A DNA stretch of 6,415 nt from Chloroflexota bacterium (GTDB taxonomy: Bacteria; Chloroflexota; Dehalococcoidia; Lucifugimonadales; Lucifugimonadaceae): positions 1-6,415 of the forward strand of contig JACQUF010000233.1 of the NCBI GenBank assembly GCA_016210435.1, given 5' to 3'. This document shows positions 5,876-6,415 of the stretch, piece by piece. A program made the translations under genes and the position numbers. The notes under the pieces are model-generated. The model was not told where the DNA came from. It searched no databases and saw only the letters and a program-made list of their open reading frames with translations. Numbering within the stretch: the stretch's first letter is position 1; every line of letters starts with the position of its first letter.

Positions 5876-6415
5876 TCCTCAGCCCTTCCGGAAGCGAAAT
5901 AGTTCGTAATCCTTGCAAGCGTCAGCGAGTCCCCGAACGCGCCGGCCTTCGTTGCGATCGGCACGCCGTCCAGCGCGCCGCCGTCGATGGTTCCGACGGG
6001 CATGCCCGGCAGCGGCTCGGCGCGCAAAACGATGCCAGCGGCGCCCATGGTGGTGAGCAACGCGAACGCGGTGTCGCCACCCACGATCACGACGGCCTGA
6101 GGACGGTTCGTGGACACGACCCGCGAAACGAGATCGCCCAGCCGCGCTACCACCGCGTCCCTCGTGCTCCGCATCTCCGCGGAGGCCACCGCCCCGGCGG
6201 TCAGTCTCGACGCATCGAGCCTTAGCGCGACCGATCCCCCATCAGCGAGGCGGCTCGATACTTCGGACAGCGTCCTCACCCAGCTGGTGCTTGCAATCCA
6301 GGCGCCGATCAGGTCTTCGGCCCTGACGGTGATCGAGGTAACGCGGCCCGTCTGCTCCAGGTACTGGACTGCTTCACCGGCGACCTTGCGCTGGCTGCCC
6401 ACGATAAGCAGATAC
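5848..6415 (-). CDS. Four-carbon acid sugar kinase (DUF1537 family), C-terminal part
   Basis: About 188 codons are visible, ending at TAA 5850-5848; the frame stays open to the right edge, so the real start lies outside the window. The fragment begins YLLIVGSQ, corresponding to the family's start of the nucleotide-binding C-terminal domain (typically VVxGSxS). It contains VVIVGGDTAFALL (ATP-binding GGDT motif), then EPLPGMPVGTIDGG and DGVPIATKAGAFGD, the classic closing motifs of this kinase family (KAGxFGD). Full-length members have roughly 400-430 residues, so a little under half is present. Members phosphorylate D-threonate, D-erythronate or 3-oxo-tetronates at the 4-position. Pairing with a PdxA-type gene, rather than with OtnC/OtnI aldolase-isomerase genes, favours a tetronate kinase of the DtnK/DenK type; the exact sugar acid cannot be read from this fragment. 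A GTG at 6402 is in frame, but lies inside the domain and is not the true start. Confidence 0.87.
   Translation of the reverse strand, partial: YLLIVGSQRKVAGEAVQYLEQTGRVTSITVRAEDLIGAWIASTSWVRTLSEVSSRLADGGSVALRLDASRLTAGAVASAEMRSTRDAVVARLGDLVSRVVSTNRPQAVVIVGGDTAFALLTTMGAAGIVLRAEPLPGMPVGTIDGGALDGVPIATKAGAFGDSLTLARITNYFASGRAEEWIDCLSSL
5883..5889 (-). promoter_or_regulatory. Ribosome binding site of pdxA2 inside the kinase gene
   Basis: GGAAGGG on the minus strand lies 7 nt before the pdxA2 ATG, within the last codons of the kinase gene. A second purine run, GAGGA, directly abuts the ATG. Location inside the upstream gene supports co-translation from a common mRNA. Confidence 0.55.

Overview
The window is GC-rich, tightly packed bacterial chromosomal DNA. 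It holds five substantial genes, a sixth gene cut by the right edge, and one apparently decayed gene. The lipoprotein signal peptide, the MscS channel and the PdxA/acid-sugar-kinase pair fit a Gram-negative environmental bacterium, for example a proteobacterium or a similar GC-rich phylum. I cannot name the organism. I see no rRNA, tRNA, CRISPR array, integrase, transposase or phage gene.

Left part (1-1727, minus strand). A DUF3500-family gene runs off the left edge. Upstream of it, in the same direction, lies what looks like the wreck of a secreted alpha/beta-hydrolase (lipase-like) gene. Its oxyanion-side VHG motif is intact. The nucleophile elbow and the rest of the fold are missing, the frame shifts near 1150, and no normal start codon exists.

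Middle (1833-4868). An elaborated RidA/YjgF-like protein starts at a TTG codon on the plus strand. It converges on a minus-strand lipoprotein with a WD40-like (PD40/TolB-type) propeller, with a 7-nt gap between the stop codons and an 8-bp hairpin right at that junction. The lipoprotein gene is divergent, by 62 nt, from a plus-strand MscS-type channel that lacks the usual C-terminal cytoplasmic cage domain.

Right part (4865-6415, minus strand). A PdxA-type dehydrogenase overlaps by 28 nt the end of a DUF1537-type four-carbon acid-sugar kinase, which continues past the right edge. This pair is the known signature of catabolic (PdxA2) rather than vitamin B6 metabolism: the kinase phosphorylates a tetronate, and PdxA2 oxidises the 4-phosphate to give dihydroxyacetone phosphate and CO2. 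The channel gene and the PdxA gene end tail to tail on one shared CTAG.

Only the right-hand pair forms a clear functional unit. The other genes look like individually regulated neighbours. I did not find strong evidence of a new multi-gene system. The most unusual items are the cage-less MscS, the elaborated RidA-like protein with a basic tail, and the hydrolase relic.
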